Origin: Beijerinckiaceae bacterium
GTDB taxonomy: Bacteria; Pseudomonadota; Alphaproteobacteria; Rhizobiales; Beijerinckiaceae
Assembly: GCA_027346205.1 (NCBI GenBank)
Contig: DAIESR010000111.1
Span: forward strand, 1-5,812
Reading direction: 5' to 3'
Length of the DNA: 5,812 bases
Part shown: positions 3,854-5,812 of the stretch, one piece after another
Position numbering within the stretch: position 1 is the stretch's first letter
Layout: every line of letters starts with the position of its first letter
Translations under genes and position numbers: made by a program
Notes under the pieces: model-generated
Databases searched by the model: none
Seen by the model: only the letters and a program-made list of their open reading frames with translations
Told to the model about the DNA's origin: nothing

Positions 3854-5812
3854 TCACAAAAGGATCGGGCCGACGAGCAGAGCCTCGGCAACAATTTTCG
3901 CCATTTGATAAGCGACATTGGCTGCATCAAGATTGGGGAAGACGAGGACATTGGCATCGCCCATGAGTCGCGACGAGGGCAAGACAAGATCGCGCATCGC
4001 CTGAGACAACGCCGAATCCGCCTGCATCTCACCATCCATTTCGAGATCGGGCGCGACATCGCGCAGGATCTGGACGGCGGCACGCATCTTCATGGAAGAT
4101 GGCGTGTCGTCAGAACCGAAATCGGAATGGGAGACGAGCGCGATCTTCGGCTCGATGCCGAAGCGACGGACCTGCGCGGCACACATCAGCGCAATTTCCG
4201 CCACCTCCTCGGCGGTCGGCTCCGCCCGCACATAAGTGTCGGCCAAAAAGAAAAACGAACCCTTGCTGGTGATCATCAAAGACATGGCGGCGAAGTCGCG
4301 CGCGCCCGCGCTGAGGCCGATGATGTCGCGGATATGGCGCAGCCGCGAGGCGAAACGGCCTTCGAGCCCGCACAACATCGCATCCGCATCGCCGCGCTTC
4401 ACGGCGATCGCGGCGATCACCGTCGAGCTGGTGCGCACCATGCTGCGGGCCGCGTCGGGCGTGATGCCGCGCCGACCGGCCGTCTCGAGATAGGTGGCGA
4501 CATAATCGCGGTAGCGTGGATCATCTTTCGGATTGATGATCTCGACATCCTGCCCCGGCTTGATCGAAAGACCGAAGCGTTTCAACCGCGTCTCGACAAC
4601 CTGCGGACGACCGACGAGGATAGGCTTGGCGAGGCCCTCCTCGACCACGGTCTGCACCGCCCGCAACACGCGCTCATCCTCGCCTTCGGCATAGATCACA
4701 CGCCTCGGATCGGATTTCGCCGCCTGCAGCAAAGGCGTCATGATGAGGCGGGAGCGGAAGACGAAACGGGAGAGGCTCTCTTCATAAGCGGCGAAATCAG
4801 TGATCGGCTTTTGCGCCACGCCGGTTTCCATGGCCGCACGCGCCACCGCTGGCGCAATTCGTAGGATGAGCCGTGGATCGAAGGGCGAAGGGATGAGATT
4901 GTCCTTGCCGTAAAGGCGCGCCTCACCGCCATACGCCCTGGCGACGACGTCCGAGGGGCTCTCATGCGCCAATTGGGCGATGGCGCGGACGGCGGCGAGC
5001 TTCATCGCCTCATTGATGGTCGAGGCCGTCACATCGAGCGCGCCGCGGAAAATATAGGGAAAGCAAAGGACGTTGTTCACCTGGTTCGGATAATCCGAGC
5101 GGCCGGTGCAGAGCATGGCATCGGGCCGCACGGCGAGCGCCACGGCGGGATCGATCTCCGGATTTGGATTGGCGAGCGCCATGATCAAAGGCCGCTCGGC
5201 CATTTCCTTCACCATCTCGGGCTTCAGAACGCCGCCCACCGATAGGCCGAGAAAGACATCGGAGCCGCCGATCACATCTGCGAGCGTGCGCGCATTCGTG
5301 TCCTTGGCATAAGGTTCCTTCCATTGATCCATCAGCTCGGCGCGGCCCTTGTAGACGACGCCGACGATATCGGTGACGAAGATGTTTTCTCGCTTTGCGC
5401 CGAGACCGACGAGCTGGTTGAGGCAGGAGAGCGCAGCGGCGCCGGCGCCGGACGTGACAATCTTCGCATTGGCGATCGATTTGCCGGCGAGTTCGAGCCC
5501 GTTCAAAATCGCCGCCGCGACAATGATCGCCGTGCCATGCTGATCATCATGAAAGACGGGGATCGCCATCCGTTCCTTGAGCTTGCGCTCGATTTCGAAA
5601 CATTCCGGCGCCTTGATATCTTCGAGATTGATGCCGCCGAAAGTCGGCTCCAACGCAGCCACGACATCGACGAAACGGTCGACATCCGTCTCCGCGACTT
5701 CGATATCAAAGACATCGATGCCGGCGAATTTCTTGAAAAGGACAGCCTTGCCTTCCATCACGGGCTTGGCGGCCAGCGGTCCGATCGTGCCAAGCCCAAG
5801 CACCGCCGTGCC
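3854..5812 (-). CDS. maeB: NADP-dependent malic enzyme, MaeB type (5' end outside window; premature TGA at 3' end)
   Basis: Oxidative decarboxylation of malate to pyruvate with NADPH production, in the cytoplasm. The visible 652 residues start inside the malic domain ([11 protein letters not shown]); roughly 70 residues are missing at the right edge by comparison with E. coli MaeB. Motifs, counted from the first visible residue: [13 protein letters not shown] (26-38), [13 protein letters not shown] (58-70, metal and substrate site), FHDDQHGTA (87-95), the nucleotide-binding GAGAAA (122-127) and [13 protein letters not shown] (235-247). A phosphotransacetylase-like domain begins near 357 ([13 protein letters not shown]...) and runs to the end. 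In this family that domain is non-catalytic and serves oligomerisation and acetyl-CoA control. The frame stops after VGPILL at TGA 3854-3856, about 45 residues short; the missing tail is still encoded downstream in frame. The rest of the gene looks intact. Confidence 0.95.
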   Translation of the reverse strand, partial: GTAVLGLGTIGPLAAKPVMEGKAVLFKKFAGIDVFDIEVAETDVDRFVDVVAALEPTFGGINLEDIKAPECFEIERKLKERMAIPVFHDDQHGTAIIVAAAILNGLELAGKSIANAKIVTSGAGAAALSCLNQLVGLGAKRENIFVTDIVGVVYKGRAELMDQWKEPYAKDTNARTLADVIGGSDVFLGLSVGGVLKPEMVKEMAERPLIMALANPNPEIDPAVALAVRPDAMLCTGRSDYPNQVNNVLCFPYIFRGALDVTASTINEAMKLAAVRAIAQLAHESPSDVVARAYGGEARLYGKDNLIPSPFDPRLILRIAPAVARAAMETGVAQKPITDFAAYEESLSRFVFRSRLIMTPLLQAAKSDPRRVIYAEGEDERVLRAVQTVVEEGLAKPILVGRPQVVETRLKRFGLSIKPGQDVEIINPKDDPRYRDYVATYLETAGRRGITPDAARSMVRTSSTVIAAIAVKRGDADAMLCGLEGRFASRLRHIRDIIGLSAGARDFAAMSLMITSKGSFFFLADTYVRAEPTAEEVAEIALMCAAQVRRFGIEPKIALVSHSDFGSDDTPSSMKMRAAVQILRDVAPDLEMDGEMQADSALSQAMRDLVLPSSRLMGDANVLVFPNLDAANVAYQMAKIVAEALLVGPILL

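Noticed and set aside
3854..3856. TGA in maeB as a selenocysteine codon.
   Set aside because: The position is a glycine in relatives, malic enzymes are not known selenoproteins, and the only strong nearby hairpin (3595-3619) is about 235 nt downstream rather than directly after the codon.
3620..4864. A 414-codon open frame on the plus strand.
   Set aside because: It lies antisense to maeB, is rich in Arg/His/Asp as expected of a GC-driven shadow frame, and resembles no family. The minus frame carries clear malic enzyme motifs.

Overview
The window looks like chromosomal DNA of an alphaproteobacterium, most likely of the Hyphomicrobiales (Rhizobiales). Coding regions are GC-rich with G/C-biased third positions. 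The malic enzyme and CYTH-CHAD proteins resemble rhizobial-type families. One gap carries a degenerate copy of a 'GAGCATGATC...GATCATG' extragenic hairpin of the kind common in that order. A Beijerinckiaceae or Methylocystaceae-like host is a guess from general resemblance only.

Layout, left to right. (1) 1-787, minus: the N-terminal 262 residues of a copper-type P1B ATPase with two GMTCASC metal-binding domains; it runs off the left edge. (2) 788-936: a divergent control region with an operator-like dyad. (3) 937-1140, plus: a 67-residue CopZ-type copper chaperone. (4) 1141-1383: a gap with a degenerate extragenic palindrome. (5) 1384-1773, plus: a small predicted exported protein of unknown function. 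(6) 1774-1906: a gap between convergent genes, unusually dense in symmetry, with a perfect 24-bp palindrome, a hairpin with a U-rich tail serving the minus strand, and two TTCCGGAACA repeats 21 bp apart. (7) 1907-3559, minus: a 550-residue CYTH-CHAD protein whose CHAD half is canonical and whose CYTH half has lost key residues. (8) 3560-3718: a leader region with a strong hairpin and a possible 10-codon ORF. (9) 3719-5812, minus: an NADP-type malic enzyme (MaeB family, malic domain plus phosphotransacetylase-like domain), open at the right edge.

The most notable observation is in maeB. The frame is closed by a TGA at 3854-3856, but the same frame continues for 44 sense codons to a second TGA at 3719-3721. 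That tail reads as the normal conserved C-terminus of the family (AKPAHILTPSVTARG..., then NMTALSVAEAQ). The TGA falls where relatives have a glycine, so one GGA-to-TGA change would explain it. Candidate explanations are a recent nonsense mutation, a sequencing error, or stop-codon readthrough.

Functionally, copA and copZ form a divergent copper-efflux pair: the chaperone binds Cu(I) and the ATPase exports it. The CYTH-CHAD protein points to polyphosphate binding, and the malic enzyme to C4/C3 carbon flow and NADPH supply. No phage, transposase, CRISPR, tRNA or rRNA signature was seen. I did not find a clearly new multi-gene system; the points of interest are the interrupted maeB and the structured intergenic regions.
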